36,050 nucleotides of DNA. Source: Bradyrhizobium oropedii. GTDB lineage: Bacteria; Pseudomonadota; Alphaproteobacteria; Rhizobiales; Xanthobacteraceae. The stretch is taken from the NCBI RefSeq assembly GCF_020889685.1, contig NZ_JACMYO010000075.1, positions 1-36,050 on the forward strand. Reading direction: 5' to 3'. Below the pieces are notes generated by a model. That model was not told where the DNA came from. It searched no databases and was given only the letters and a program-made list of their open reading frames with translations. This document shows positions 8,253-16,756 of this stretch, one piece after another. Position numbers and translations under genes: made by a program. Position 1 is the stretch's first letter, and each line of letters opens with the position of its first letter.

Positions 8253-9475
8253 GTCAAAACCTTCAGTTCGGGAACCGCGATCACAAACTTGCCGCCCCAC
8301 CTCTTGATCTGCTCATGCTGCTGGATCACCTCCGCAGCAATGTTCCAGGGCAGGATCACCACCCAATCCGGCTTTCGCGTCTCAAGCTCTGCTGGGGAAA
8401 GGATCGGAATGTGGCTGCCGGGCATGAACTTGTTCTGTTTCGACGCTGCCGCATCGCAGATAAAACTGATTAAGTCGCGCTTCAAACCGGCATAGTTCAT
8501 CAATGTATTGCCTTTGGCAGCCGCGCCATACGCGGCTACCGACCTGCCGGCATGCTTCTGCTCGATCAGGAAAGCCAGGAAATCGTTCTTTACCCTGTCC
8601 GCCTTTTGCTGGAATGCCAGGTAAAAACCGAGGTCTTGCAACCCGAGCCGTTGCTCTTCTGCCAGCACGGCCGTGACCACTGCCGTTGTTTTGCGCGGAT
8701 CATGCTTGTTGCAGCCATAGATGCGCAAGGAACCGCCATGCGTCGGGAGCTCCTCAACGTCGAAGACCCGCAGGCCCGCTTTCTCGAAGATGCGGATAAC
8801 CGCCGTGAGCGACAGATACGAGAAGTGCTCATGATAGGCGGTGTCGAACTGGTTGTGCGCGATCATGTTCTTCAGATGTGGGAACTCCAGGTTCACCGTA
8901 CCTCTCGGTTTGAGTAGAATACGCAGGCCCAATGTGAAGTCATTGATATCAGGTACATGGGCGTAGACGTTGTTGCCGCAGATCAGATCTGCCTGCTGCC
9001 CGCCTGCTGCCAGCCTGGTAGCGGAAACTGCGCCAAAGAATTCACGGAGCACCGGCACGCCAATCCGCTCGGCGGCATCGGCCGTGCTGGCAGTCGGCTC
9101 GATACCCAGGCATGGTACGCCCATCGCTACAAAATTCTTGAGCAGATATCCGTCATTGGAGGCGACCTCGACGACAAAACTGTCTCGGGTCAGATGCAGC
9201 ATCTCGGCGATCTTTTCGCAATAGGCGCGAGCATGTTTCAGCCAGCTCTGCGACGTCGAGGAGAAGTATGCATACTCGCTGGAGAACAATTCGTCGGCGG
9301 CTGTGTGATCTTCGGTCTGTACCAGCCAGCATACGTGACAGACAAGAATTTTCAGCGGAAAGGTCGTCTCGGGCGCGTGGAGCTGCGCTTTTGAAAGATA
9401 GGCGTTCGATGGCGGCGCGTGTCCCAGGTCAAGAACCACGTGTTGTAATTGCGTCTGGCAATTGCGGCACTTCAT
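8249..9475 (-). CDS. Sugar C-methyltransferase (TylC3/NovU-type, SAM-dependent)
   Basis: 408 residues with the three-part layout of sugar C-3 methyltransferases that act on NDP-4-keto-6-deoxy sugars. The N-terminal zinc site is CRNC (residues 3-6) and CHVC (about 46-49). The central SAM-binding domain has VVEVASNDGYLL and LGIEPTA. The active-site loop is YHEHFSYLS, and the C-terminal Rossmann-like half includes YGAAAKGNTLMNY. Transfers a methyl group from S-adenosylmethionine to carbon 3 of a keto sugar, so it needs the product of a 4,6-dehydratase such as the broken RfbG nearby. Its stop overlaps the ATG of a truncated epimerase, the usual next enzyme. The frame is intact. The exact position methylated is inference from the family. 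Confidence 0.9.
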   Translation of the reverse strand: MKCRNCQTQLQHVVLDLGHAPPSNAYLSKAQLHAPETTFPLKILVCHVCWLVQTEDHTAADELFSSEYAYFSSTSQSWLKHARAYCEKIAEMLHLTRDSFVVEVASNDGYLLKNFVAMGVPCLGIEPTASTADAAERIGVPVLREFFGAVSATRLAAGGQQADLICGNNVYAHVPDINDFTLGLRILLKPRGTVNLEFPHLKNMIAHNQFDTAYHEHFSYLSLTAVIRIFEKAGLRVFDVEELPTHGGSLRIYGCNKHDPRKTTAVVTAVLAEEQRLGLQDLGFYLAFQQKADRVKNDFLAFLIEQKHAGRSVAAYGAAAKGNTLMNYAGLKRDLISFICDAAASKQNKFMPGSHIPILSPAELETRKPDWVVILPWNIAAEVIQQHEQIKRWGGKFVIAVPELKVLT

Positions 9476-9572
9476 AGGTCTAGTCCGTAGAAGTCCACAT
9501 CAAGAAGCGGATGCTTCGAGCAGCGGGCGGACAAGTCCGTTGGGGAAGGGCCATGCAAAGTCAGCCATCGTA

Positions 9573-10293
9573 TCATCGATGCGAATAGTGCCTCATCGGG
9601 CGGCGAAGGGAACGTGGCGCAGCACCGACTTTCCGCGCTAGCGACGGCATGGAACATAAACGACGACTGCGATGGCCGCGGTGTTCGCCGGTTTGGCCAT
9701 GAAGGTACCAGCCGCCAATGCCGATCAGGATCCACTCCAACAGGATCCACTCCAAGAGCGGGCGGATGCGACGCAGCCGCCCGGCTAGCAGCAAATCGGT
9801 CATCACCATCGAGAGCGATGGAAAGCTGAGTGCGCAGCAGCCGCGGGATGAGCACCCAATTACCAAGGTTGCATAACGCAGGGCTGGAAAGCCCTGCCGT
9901 TAGCCCCGCTGGATGCGGCCAGCCTGCCATCCAGAGACGTCGGATCACAAGGAGACTGCAAATCCAACCCAGCGCCATGGTGGGTGTGACGTTCGCCGCG
10001 CGAAGCACGGCGATGTCGTTGCCTGCCCACTGATATGGCCAGTGAGAGAGGAAGCCGAAAAGGAACGGCGGAATATTGACTGCGTAGGGGAAGGAGTTCG
10101 CGATGACGTTAAGATATAAACCTTCGTCGGCGAGATTGAGACCATAACTGCCGTCGTATTGCAGCCACGCGAAACGGATTGCGATTACGGCGAACAGTGC
10201 CGGCAAAGTCCAGTTCAGCAAGGCGGGCCCTCCCTTGGCGAAGTGGTCGGCTCTTGCCATCGGTCCCATCTTAACCTCGCAGACGAGACCCAT
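9573..10293 (-). pseudogene. Frameshifted polytopic membrane protein (GT39/PMT-like)
   Basis: The N-terminal part has hydrophobic helices (NWTLPALFAVIAIRF; MALGWICSLLVIRRLW) separated by DEGLYLN, a layout seen in integral-membrane glycosyltransferases of the PMT/GT39 kind, where an acidic residue sits in the first periplasmic loop. After LGNWVLIPR the frame breaks near 9840, and LSFPSLSMVMTDLLLAGRL and WILIGIGGWYLHG continue in another frame. Everything after about residue 230 is lost. It could have been the glycosyl or lipid-linked sugar transferase of this locus. The start is uncertain among three nearby ATGs (10293, 10269, 10260). Confidence 0.55.
9727..9756. repeat. 15-bp tandem duplication in the membrane pseudogene
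   Basis: AGGATCCACTCCAA occurs twice back to back (9727-9741 and 9742-9756, one final base different). It encodes the doubled WILLEWIL in the membrane pseudogene and probably arose by slippage after selection was lost. Confidence 0.8.
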
Positions 10294-10626
10294 TCCAATG
10301 AGCCTCAGTTGCTTCTAGCTGGCCTGAGCTCCGCAATCTCCTCCGAAAATTGGTAGCGTCGGTCATGGTGTTCAGCGAGACGGAGTGTGAACACCCCAGA
10401 ACCAGAGTTTGCACCCGTGATCACGCGCGTGGACTGGCTGCCGCGACGTGGTTTTGCAGCAAAATCAGCGACCCGATTTCCGATCGTCCCATGGGGCCGC
10501 TCTCCTTGTAGCGTCCGCATCAATCCTTCGCTTTTTCCCGTCCGTCTCCCATCTAATCCTTGCGGATTGGTTGGGCGAAACGGTGTGGAACGAGGCGCTC
10601 CCGTTGTCAGGAAGCACTTCGTCTCA
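10294..10626. other. Intergenic region upstream of the IS481 remnant
   Basis: Open frames are present on both strands but none is recognisable. It may carry the promoter of the minus-strand membrane pseudogene, but no convincing -35/-10 was identified. Confidence 0.35.
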
Positions 10627-11440
10627 TGGAACCGAACCCGCACTGCGAACGCCACCACGACACACCGAAGGCGCGCGCCTACATCCAGCGCGGCAAGAAG
10701 TCACGCCCGATTGCCTGCCGAGTTGGTGGAGCGAGGAGACTACGATTGATCGGTGGCGCCGCGCACGACAATCGAAGCGCTCGCACCTGCCGAAGACCCG
10801 GGTGACGACCCTGTCGGCCGTCGACTGCAACAACTCAATGGCATTAGCGGTCTACCAAGCGCTGACAAGCCGAAGGCCGGCGCCTTCGATAACCGGCAGC
10901 GTCGGTTTCATCCATATCGACGTGCAGTATCTGCCGGTCCTGCAGCGCAGCACGAACTATGTCTTCGTCGCCATCGATCGTGCCCGCCACGTCTTCGTCG
11001 AGATCCATGCCGGACGGGAGGGCGCATTGCAGCCGGCTCCCTCAAGCGCTTCCCCGGCGGCTTCCAGCGCGGCGTTCACGCCATCCTGACCGACAACGGC
11101 GACGGGTTTACCGAACTCCTCGCCATCGAAAAGAAGAACAAGCCGCCGGCGCACCTTCCGATGCCTATCCCCTTGACTATCTCTTCAAGCAATGTGGCAT
11201 CGCACATCGCCTCACAACGCGCTGCCACCGCAGAGCCAGGGCCTCGTCGAACGCTTCGACCGGCGCATCGCCGGAAGCAAAAGCAATGGTCACAAAGAAC
11301 GTGGCAGCGTTCGGCGCGCTTTTATCGACCCGCCGATCGGGACGCCTTCGTTGCCAAGTCGACCCGCGACGATAAGCGCATTCGTTTCAGCTACCTAGTT
11401 CCAGTCCAGGCTGTCGCCAATCACATGGGACTGAACACGC
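10627..11440 (+). mobile_element. IS481-family transposase remnant (frameshifted)
   Basis: Blocks of an IS481-type DDE transposase occur in order in different frames: TPKARAYIQR with a following helix-turn-helix (TIDRWRRAR, about 10745), HIDVQYLPVLQ (first Asp of the rve catalytic core, about 10915), YVFVAIDRA, HAILTDNGDGFTEL (second Asp, about 11080), DYLFKQCGIAHRLT (about 11175), GLVERFDRRIA (catalytic Glu region, about 11240) and RDAFVAKSTRD. At least three frameshifts separate them. The element is dead. Its right end runs straight into an IS3 fragment in the opposite orientation. Terminal inverted repeats were not identified. Confidence 0.8.
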
Positions 11441-11444
11441 CCTC

Positions 11445-11737
11445 AAGGCTGAGAACCGATGGGTGTCGAGGCACTCGGCCCGGAAGCGACCGTTGAAGGT
11501 CCCGGCGAACGCATTGTCGGTCCGCTTGCCAGGCTGCGAGAAGTCCAGCATGACGCCGCGCTGGTAGGCCCGCAGGTCAAGATCGCGCGGCACGAACCCG
11601 CTACCTTGATTGACGCGGATCCCGGCGGGGAAGCCCAGTTCCTTGCAAGCCCTGTCCAGAACCTCCAGGACGTCGGCGTGGGGGAAGGTGAGCCGCGGCT
11701 CCCGCGACGCGAAGACCGATTTTATTCTGAAGGAATC
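11445..11737 (-). mobile_element. IS3-family transposase (OrfB) C-terminal fragment
   Basis: The minus strand encodes ADVLEVLDRACKELGFP, GIRVNQGSGFVPRDLDLRAYQRG, DFSQPGK, TDNAFAGTFNGRFRAECL, which is the second half of the integrase core of IS3-type OrfB. Normal members read DNGSEF where this has NQGSGF, so a catalytic-region Asp and Glu are changed. The fragment belongs to the same subfamily as the element at 21700-22905. It is cut at both ends, by the IS481 remnant on one side and by unknown DNA on the other. Confidence 0.75.
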
Positions 11738-11789
11738 TACGACATGCCTGGGCAGTCAGTTCGCTGAAGTCCTCTCTGATTGTCATGGC

Positions 11790-12539
11790 CGCGACGTTGC
11801 TTCACTTCTCTGTCGGGCATGTAAAGTGTTGCGCCCCGGTTCAACTACAAGAGCCGGTAATTGGTCGAGATGACGAAAGCATGTTACTGTCGACAATGAA
11901 CGTCTGCCGGTAAAACGCAAAAGGAATCGGCATGCAGCACCAATCGCTATCTGTCCTCGCTAAGCTCGCCGAGATGCTGGAGCCGTTGAGGTGCGACTGA
12001 ACCGGCCACGCGCGGAAGCGCACATCTGGTGACCGAGAGCGGTAACTTCTCATCACACTGCAATATAGTCCTTCGAAAGCCATCGCCATGCGACCATCAC
12101 GCTCCACCAAGATATTCAGTGAAACACGGGTTTTCGCTCATGAATTTGCAGTAACATCGAGCTGCGCGACAGCTCCTATGTTGCCACTCTGCGGATTGCC
12201 GCAGCCTTCGATCTATCATCTCAGTGACCATCCAGTCACCGAAAGTTACAAGCTCAATTCGCTCTCGGAGGGACGTGGCCGATCATCCGTCTTTCTCGAG
12301 GTTTGAGATATCCGTTTTTTGAGCGGCCTGCCAACCTCAGTCATCAGTAGCAACCACAAGGGACATTTTGTGGACCGACGGGGAGTGAAATCCGAAAGCC
12401 TCCAAAAGGCCCAGGCAAGGCGCCAGTTGTGTCAACGGTGAGTACTTGTTTCTTCCATCGGTCCTTCGTGCACCGCCTTTTCAATCGAGCCGACTGCGTG
12501 CTGGAGAAGGGGCCTTTGACCGACCGCGCCGGGCGCTCG
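11790..12539. other. Stretch without a recognisable gene
   Basis: Short overlapping frames on both strands, none resembling a known family. The stretch separates transposon debris from the UDP-sugar genes. No promoter for the gene at 12662 could be pointed to with confidence. Confidence 0.4.
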
Positions 12540-12660
12540 GGTTTTCGTGTATGGCGCCGCACCTTCCGGGCTTGCATGGATGCATAGTTCGAAGAGCTGG
12601 TACCCGGCTGAGCCTCTTGGGTACACGCCGACAAGGCTCAAACTCTCGTTCGGAGCGCTT
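12540..12660 (+). repeat. Dispersed inverted repeat, copy 1
   Basis: This stretch resembles the reverse complement of 22910-23065: both contain GGCTTGCATGGAT followed, in order, by GAGCC(T)(C)TTGGG and CGCCAACAA or CGCCGACAA. The match is diverged and gapped. It ends just before the epimerase start at 12662, so the copy supplies part of that gene's leader. Origin unknown, possibly the end of an insertion element. Confidence 0.45.
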
Positions 12661-12661
12661 C

Positions 12662-13738
12662 GTGACAGTCAGTCCTATCGTCAAAGAAGATATTGAGCAT
12701 ATCCATGCGGCCCTGCCGCGAGGACGCTTCGCGGGGGCAACGGTCCTGCTCACAGGCTGCGCCGGCTTCCTCGGTTATTACTTCCTCCGGTACTTCACGC
12801 GAAAAGCGGCCGAACTCGACCTGAAGCGGATTATCGCGCTCGACACCTTGCAGTTGCATCAACCGCGGTGGCTGACCGATCTGGGTGCGGAGTTTCCGGA
12901 CCTGTTCAAGATGCATACGTTCAACGTCGCCACAGATGACCTTCGAGCGGTCGACGGTGCTGACGCGGCGGACTACGTCATCCATATGGCCTCGATCGCT
13001 TCGCCGACGTTCTATCGGCAGTATCCGGTCGAGACCATCGACGCCAACATCTGGGGACTGCGGCGGCTGCTCGAAGCCTATCGGGGGTCGGATCGGCTCA
13101 AGGGCCTGTTGTTCTTTTCGAGCAGCGAAATCTATGGCGATCCCGCGGAGACGGCGATCCCGACCGACGAGGAGTACCGCGGCAATGTCGCGTGCGTGGG
13201 CCCGCGGGCCTGCTACGACGAATCGAAGCGTTTCGGCGAGACGATGTGCTACGTCTTCTCCAAGGCGTATGGCATGCCCATCACCGTCGCCCGTCCTTTC
13301 AACAATTACGGGCCCGGCATGCGCATCGACGATCGCCGGCTGCCGGCCGATTTCGCACGATGCGTGATCAATCGACGCGACATTGCCATTCTTTCGGACG
13401 GCAGCCCGACCCGCACTTTTTGCTACATCTCCGACGCGATCGCAGGCTATCTCCTCTGCCTCCTGCACGGGAAGTACGATTATTTTAACATCGGGATCGA
13501 CGAGCCGGAGATCTCCGTCCGTAATCTGGCCGAGATTTATCAGCAGGCCTCGCTGGAGCTTTTCGGACGCCGCGGCGCCGTCGTCTTCGAGAAGAGTTCC
13601 GACGCAGAGTATCTTGTCGATAATCCGAACCGGCGCCGCCCCTCGATCAAGAAGGCACGGGACATTGTCGGCTACGCTCCCAAGGTCCTCGTAAATGAGG
13701 GCGTGCGCCGCTATTTGTCGTTCCTGTCGACGAGTTGA
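12662..13738 (+). CDS. UDP-glucuronate decarboxylase-like NAD-dependent epimerase
   Basis: An extended SDR of 358 residues: Rossmann motif TGCAGFLG at residues 31-38, IHMASIASPTFY, the FFSSSEIYGDP Ser strand, YDESKRFGE (YxxxK) and RPFNNYGPGM, the last being typical of UDP-xylose synthase and dTDP-glucose dehydratase groups. UDP-xylose synthase decarboxylates UDP-glucuronic acid, the product of the next gene, which favours that role. GTG 12662 is chosen because GGAG lies six bases upstream; the longer frame from 12446 runs through a repeat and adds unconserved sequence. The UDP-glucose dehydrogenase follows after seven bases, so the two are one operon. A 4,6-dehydratase activity is the main alternative. 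Confidence 0.85.
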   Translation: MTVSPIVKEDIEHIHAALPRGRFAGATVLLTGCAGFLGYYFLRYFTRKAAELDLKRIIALDTLQLHQPRWLTDLGAEFPDLFKMHTFNVATDDLRAVDGADAADYVIHMASIASPTFYRQYPVETIDANIWGLRRLLEAYRGSDRLKGLLFFSSSEIYGDPAETAIPTDEEYRGNVACVGPRACYDESKRFGETMCYVFSKAYGMPITVARPFNNYGPGMRIDDRRLPADFARCVINRRDIAILSDGSPTRTFCYISDAIAGYLLCLLHGKYDYFNIGIDEPEISVRNLAEIYQQASLELFGRRGAVVFEKSSDAEYLVDNPNRRRPSIKKARDIVGYAPKVLVNEGVRRYLSFLSTS

Positions 13739-13745
13739 GGGCGTG

Positions 13746-15089
13746 ATGCGCATCACGGTTGTCGGATCCGGCTATGTGGGCCTCGTGTCGGGCGTGTGCC
13801 TCGCGGCGAAGGGACACGACGTGACGTGCGTCGATCTGCGGAAGGACGTCATCGCTCAGCTTAACGTTGGCATTCCGCATATCCATGAGCATGGCCTCTC
13901 CGAGCTGCTCAAGTCAGTCCTTGCATCGGCTCGCTTTAGGGCCACCACCGACCTTCACGCCTCGCTCAAGACGGCGGAAATCGCCTTGATCGCTGTAGGC
14001 ACGCCGTCCGAGAACGGCGCGATCGACCTCAGCGCCGTCCGGCAGTGCGCTCGGCAGATTGGCGCGTATCTCGCGACCACGCCTCATCACCTGTCGGTCG
14101 TCGTGAAAAGCACCGTCATTCCGGGGACGACGGACACGATAGTGCGGGAAGAGCTCGAACACTCGTCCGGGAAGAGGCTTAGGGCGTTCGGCTTGGGCAT
14201 GAACCCGGAGTTTCTTCGCGAAGGAGAGGCGATCGAGGATTTCATGGAGCCCGATCGCGTCGTGCTCGGTCACGAGGATGAGAGGACGCTGGTGCGGCTC
14301 GAGGAGCTCTATGCTCCGTGGAACTGCGACAAACTACGGGTGAACACCCGCACGGCCGAAATGATCAAATACGCCAACAACGCGATTCTGGCCACTCAGA
14401 TCTCCATCGTGAACGAGGTGGCAAATCTCTGCACCGCGGTCGGAAGCGTCGACGCCCTTGACGTCATGCGCGGCGTCTCTCTCGACAAACGGTGGTCGCC
14501 GATCACTCCCTTGGGCCGCCTCGCTCCACAGATCCTGACTTATCTTGTTCCGGGCTGCGGGTTCGGCGGGTCGTGCTTTCCAAAGGACGTACAGGCGCTA
14601 CGCACGCAAGGCGAAAGCCTTGGCCTCCCGATGAACATGCTGAATGCCGTTCTCGATGTGAATGCTGCGCAGCCGGGCCAGATCGTCGCTACCCTCGAGC
14701 GGAAGCTCGGAGCGTTAGCCGGCCGACGAACCCTGGTTCTCGGCCTCTCCTTCAAGCCGAACACCGACGACGTCCGCGAATCGGCCTCAATCAAGATCGT
14801 TCGCGATCTTCTGCGGGCCGAGGCGGATGTCAGATGTTACGATCCCCTCGCGACGGAGAACTTCAAGCTGGCCATCGGAACCGCCGCGGACCGCATTCAT
14901 TTCTCGTCTGACTGGCGGCGCGAGGTCGAGTGGGCCGAGATCATCATCATCGCGACTCGGACGCAGGATTATGGCGAACTCACCTCGTTGGCAGTCGATG
15001 GCAAGACGGTGTTCGACGCGCGTCGACTGATCAGCCCGGCCGATGTGGCCTCGGCCGACTACCTGACCATTGGGCGCCGCCTGAACTGA
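13746..15089 (+). CDS. ugd: UDP-glucose 6-dehydrogenase
   Basis: 447 residues. Oxidises UDP-glucose to UDP-glucuronate with two NAD+. The N-terminal NAD fold begins with VGSGYVGLVSG, followed by VGTPS; NPEFLREG and the EMIKYANNA helix mark the middle domain. The catalytic cysteine is in GCGFGGSCFPKD (about residue 276), and the C-terminal domain has GLSFKPNTDDVRESAS. All are canonical. ATG 13746 follows GAGGG closely; GTG 13743 is directly adjacent and possible. It lies seven bases after the decarboxylase-like gene and nine bases before an rmlC remnant, so it was the middle gene of a three-gene operon. No frameshifts are seen. Confidence 0.95.
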   Translation: MRITVVGSGYVGLVSGVCLAAKGHDVTCVDLRKDVIAQLNVGIPHIHEHGLSELLKSVLASARFRATTDLHASLKTAEIALIAVGTPSENGAIDLSAVRQCARQIGAYLATTPHHLSVVVKSTVIPGTTDTIVREELEHSSGKRLRAFGLGMNPEFLREGEAIEDFMEPDRVVLGHEDERTLVRLEELYAPWNCDKLRVNTRTAEMIKYANNAILATQISIVNEVANLCTAVGSVDALDVMRGVSLDKRWSPITPLGRLAPQILTYLVPGCGFGGSCFPKDVQALRTQGESLGLPMNMLNAVLDVNAAQPGQIVATLERKLGALAGRRTLVLGLSFKPNTDDVRESASIKIVRDLLRAEADVRCYDPLATENFKLAIGTAADRIHFSSDWRREVEWAEIIIIATRTQDYGELTSLAVDGKTVFDARRLISPADVASADYLTIGRRLN

Positions 15090-15097
15090 GCCGCGCC

Positions 15098-15420
15098 ATG
15101 ATCTGCGAGCCTACGCCGATATCGGGAGCTTTCCGTATCGGCCTCGAGCCTTGCGGCATCGATCGCGGCTTTCTTGCCCGCGTCTTCTGCGCCGAAAGGT
15201 TCGGCGCGCGCCTGCGGCTTTGCCGACAGGATTCAAGCAGATCGACACCGCGGTGTCTACGCACGCCTGCGGGCCCGCTCAGATGCCTGGACTATCGGTT
15301 TGCACGGCGCGTTGGGACCAAGCTCGTGAAGTGTATTCGTGATCGGCGCGTTGAAAGACATTGTGAACCTCTGCGAAGGCTCGCCGAGGTTCACAATTGC
15401 GGCCACGACCGCGCAAGCAA
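15098..15420 (+). pseudogene. rmlC: dTDP-4-dehydrorhamnose 3,5-epimerase remnant
   Basis: Starting at ATG 15098 the frame reads MICEPTPISGAFRI, then DRGFLARVFCAERF, closely following the RmlC N-terminus (DERGFFARTFC). It continues as GPLRCLDYRF (family: GTLRGxHYQ) and TKLVKCIRD, then shifts frame near 15335 into GALKDIVNLCEGSPRFT (family: GAIYDVIVDLREGSPTF). The active-site GxHYQ His and surroundings are lost. The last two thirds of the gene are not recognisable. RmlC normally epimerises C3 and C5 of dTDP-4-keto-6-deoxyglucose. It sits nine bases after ugd. Confidence 0.7.
15361..15396. repeat. Near-perfect 36-nt hairpin
   Basis: TTGTGAACCTC (15361-15371) and GAGGTTCACAA (15386-15396) are exact reverse complements. 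Inside, GCGA (15373-15376) pairs with TCGC (15381-15384), leaving one T-C mismatch and a four-base loop. No T-run follows on either strand, so it is not a classical terminator. It lies inside the rmlC remnant. Confidence 0.75.
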
Positions 15421-15970
15421 CCGTCCGCCGAGCCATCGCATTTATGCGCGTAGGCGGCGATCGGGCCAGCCTGGTCGGCGATCCAAAGGGCCGTGGTATC
15501 TCTCGCTCGAGCTCGACAACACTCCTTCAACGCGCCGATCTGCGCGAATCTGTTCGAGGATGAGGGGGGCGAAGGTCGTATCCAGCTCTAGATGCGGCCG
15601 GGCAGCAATGGCGAGTGAGCAAAGGGTCCCGCCCGGTCCGCCAGGCGTCCTCCGTTTGGCGAGCATCAAGCCTCGCGGACATGTCGCCAAAATTGAGCCC
15701 CGCAAGTCCACATAGCACGCTGTTTCTCTGGTGTCTGATCCTGGCGAGCTCGTCGCCTTGATCTTCGAACTGCATCAAACCAACGCGATGCCGTGAAGCT
15801 ATGGCCCAGTGGTCGCAGGCGTTGGGCCGCTACAAGCTTGCTTGCCGATGTGTCGCCACGGAGATCGTCGCGTTTATTCCAACGACCACATTGACGCGGT
15901 CCTGCGTTGGGCCTTTCTCGAATCCATGTTGGCCGCCGGAAGCCCATTCCCGGCCGCCGGAAATCACCAG
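15421..15970. other. Stretch without a recognisable gene
   Basis: It probably contains the eroded remainder of rmlC and then unknown DNA up to the XRE tandem duplication. Open frames overlap on both strands with no family resemblance. Confidence 0.35.
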
Positions 15971-16040
15971 ACCAGCATTCAAGGGTTACCGAACAGACGA
16001 GAAGAAATGGAATGGAAGCAACACGCGTGTTGGGATGCGC

Positions 16041-16268
16041 CTACCCTTCGGCTTTCTTTACGGGCCGCTTCAGGAACTCAGTGGGCTCAACGTCGAGCTT
16101 GTCGGCAAGGCGACCTATGATTTTGATGCTGACGTAGTACGTGCCCTTTTCGAGCTTGCTCAAATAGCTCCTGCTAATCTCGGCCTCGAAGGCAAGTTCG
16201 TCCTGGGACCATCTCCTCTTATTGCGCAGACGGCGCAAATTAGTGGCAAATGTCTCCCGCAAATCCAT
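16041..16268 (-). CDS. XRE-family DNA-binding regulator, copy A
   Basis: 75 residues, almost entirely one helix-turn-helix domain: helices around SQDELAFEAEISRSYLSKLE are the typical XRE HTH, and the tail LDVEPTEFLKRPVKKAEG is basic. ATG 16268 is chosen because MDLRETFATNLRRLR begins both paralogues; the frame extends upstream to 16418 without conservation. No Shine-Dalgarno is evident. Such single-domain XRE proteins are often autoregulated repressors. The neighbouring DUF2285 genes make a role in controlling element transfer plausible; in ICEMlSymR7A a helix-turn-helix protein, QseC, controls qseM. Orthology with QseC cannot be judged here. Confidence 0.8.
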   Translation of the reverse strand: MDLRETFATNLRRLRNKRRWSQDELAFEAEISRSYLSKLEKGTYYVSIKIIGRLADKLDVEPTEFLKRPVKKAEG

Positions 16269-16291
16269 GCAGGACAGAAAGCGGATTGCCC

Positions 16292-16320
16292 GAAATACTG
16301 CACCTCGATATACTTCACAA
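16292..16320 (-). promoter_or_regulatory. Predicted promoter of XRE copy A
   Basis: On the minus strand, TTGTGA (16320-16315), a 17-base spacer and TATTTC (16297-16292) sit 24 bases before the start codon. It is the counterpart of the copy B promoter, with both hexamers weaker. Confidence 0.45.
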
Positions 16321-16479
16321 AATGTCGCCTCATGCACATTTTGAACCGGAAACTGCATCGGTCTGCTGCACGTGCGCAAGGTCATCCTGCGGAAATGACC
16401 TCCCGGACCAGCATTCAACGGCTACGGTAGCCAGAAGAAATGGATTGAGAACAAAGACTGTGTATTGGGACGGGTCTAG

Positions 16480-16704
16480 CTAACGCCCTCTCTTGGCAGG
16501 GCGTTTAAGGAACTCAGCAGGCTCAACGTCGAGCTTGTCGGCAAGGCGACCTATGATTTTGATGCTGACATAGTGCTCGGCCGTTTCAAGCTCGCTCAAA
16601 TAGCCCCGGCTTATCTTTGCCTCGAAGGCAAGCTCGTCCTGCGACCATCCCCTCGCATTGCGCAGACGGCGCAAATTGGTGGCGAATGTTTCCCGCAAGT
16701 CCAT
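16480..16704 (-). CDS. XRE-family DNA-binding regulator, copy B
   Basis: 74 residues, a paralogue of the gene at 16041-16268. The same domain is present, with changes in the HTH turn and recognition helix (SRGYLSELETAEHY here, SRSYLSKLEKGTYY in copy A). These are DNA-contact positions, so the two may read different operators or one may be drifting. The C-terminus is AKRGR instead of VKKAEG. The promoter upstream is better than that of copy A. The gene points away from the QseM-like and FseA-like genes on the plus strand. Confidence 0.82.
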   Translation of the reverse strand: MDLRETFATNLRRLRNARGWSQDELAFEAKISRGYLSELETAEHYVSIKIIGRLADKLDVEPAEFLKRPAKRGR

Positions 16705-16727
16705 GCGGGAAAGGATGCCGCTTGCTC

Positions 16728-16756
16728 GATATACTGCACCTTGATATACTTGACAA
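16728..16756 (-). promoter_or_regulatory. Predicted promoter and possible operator of XRE copy B
   Basis: On the minus strand, TTGTCA (16756-16751), a 17-base spacer and TATATC (16733-16728) form a good sigma-70-type promoter 24 bases before the ATG. AGTATATC occurs twice, 15 bases apart, overlapping the spacer start and the -10, which could be an autoregulatory operator. Confidence 0.5.

Noticed and set aside
12446..12661. Long N-terminal extension of the epimerase frame from 12446
   Set aside because: It runs through a dispersed repeat and lacks family resemblance; GTG 12662 has a good ribosome binding site and gives a normal length.
12638..13756. 372-codon minus-strand frame opposite the decarboxylase-like gene
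   Set aside because: It mirrors a canonical SDR gene and shows no motifs of its own.
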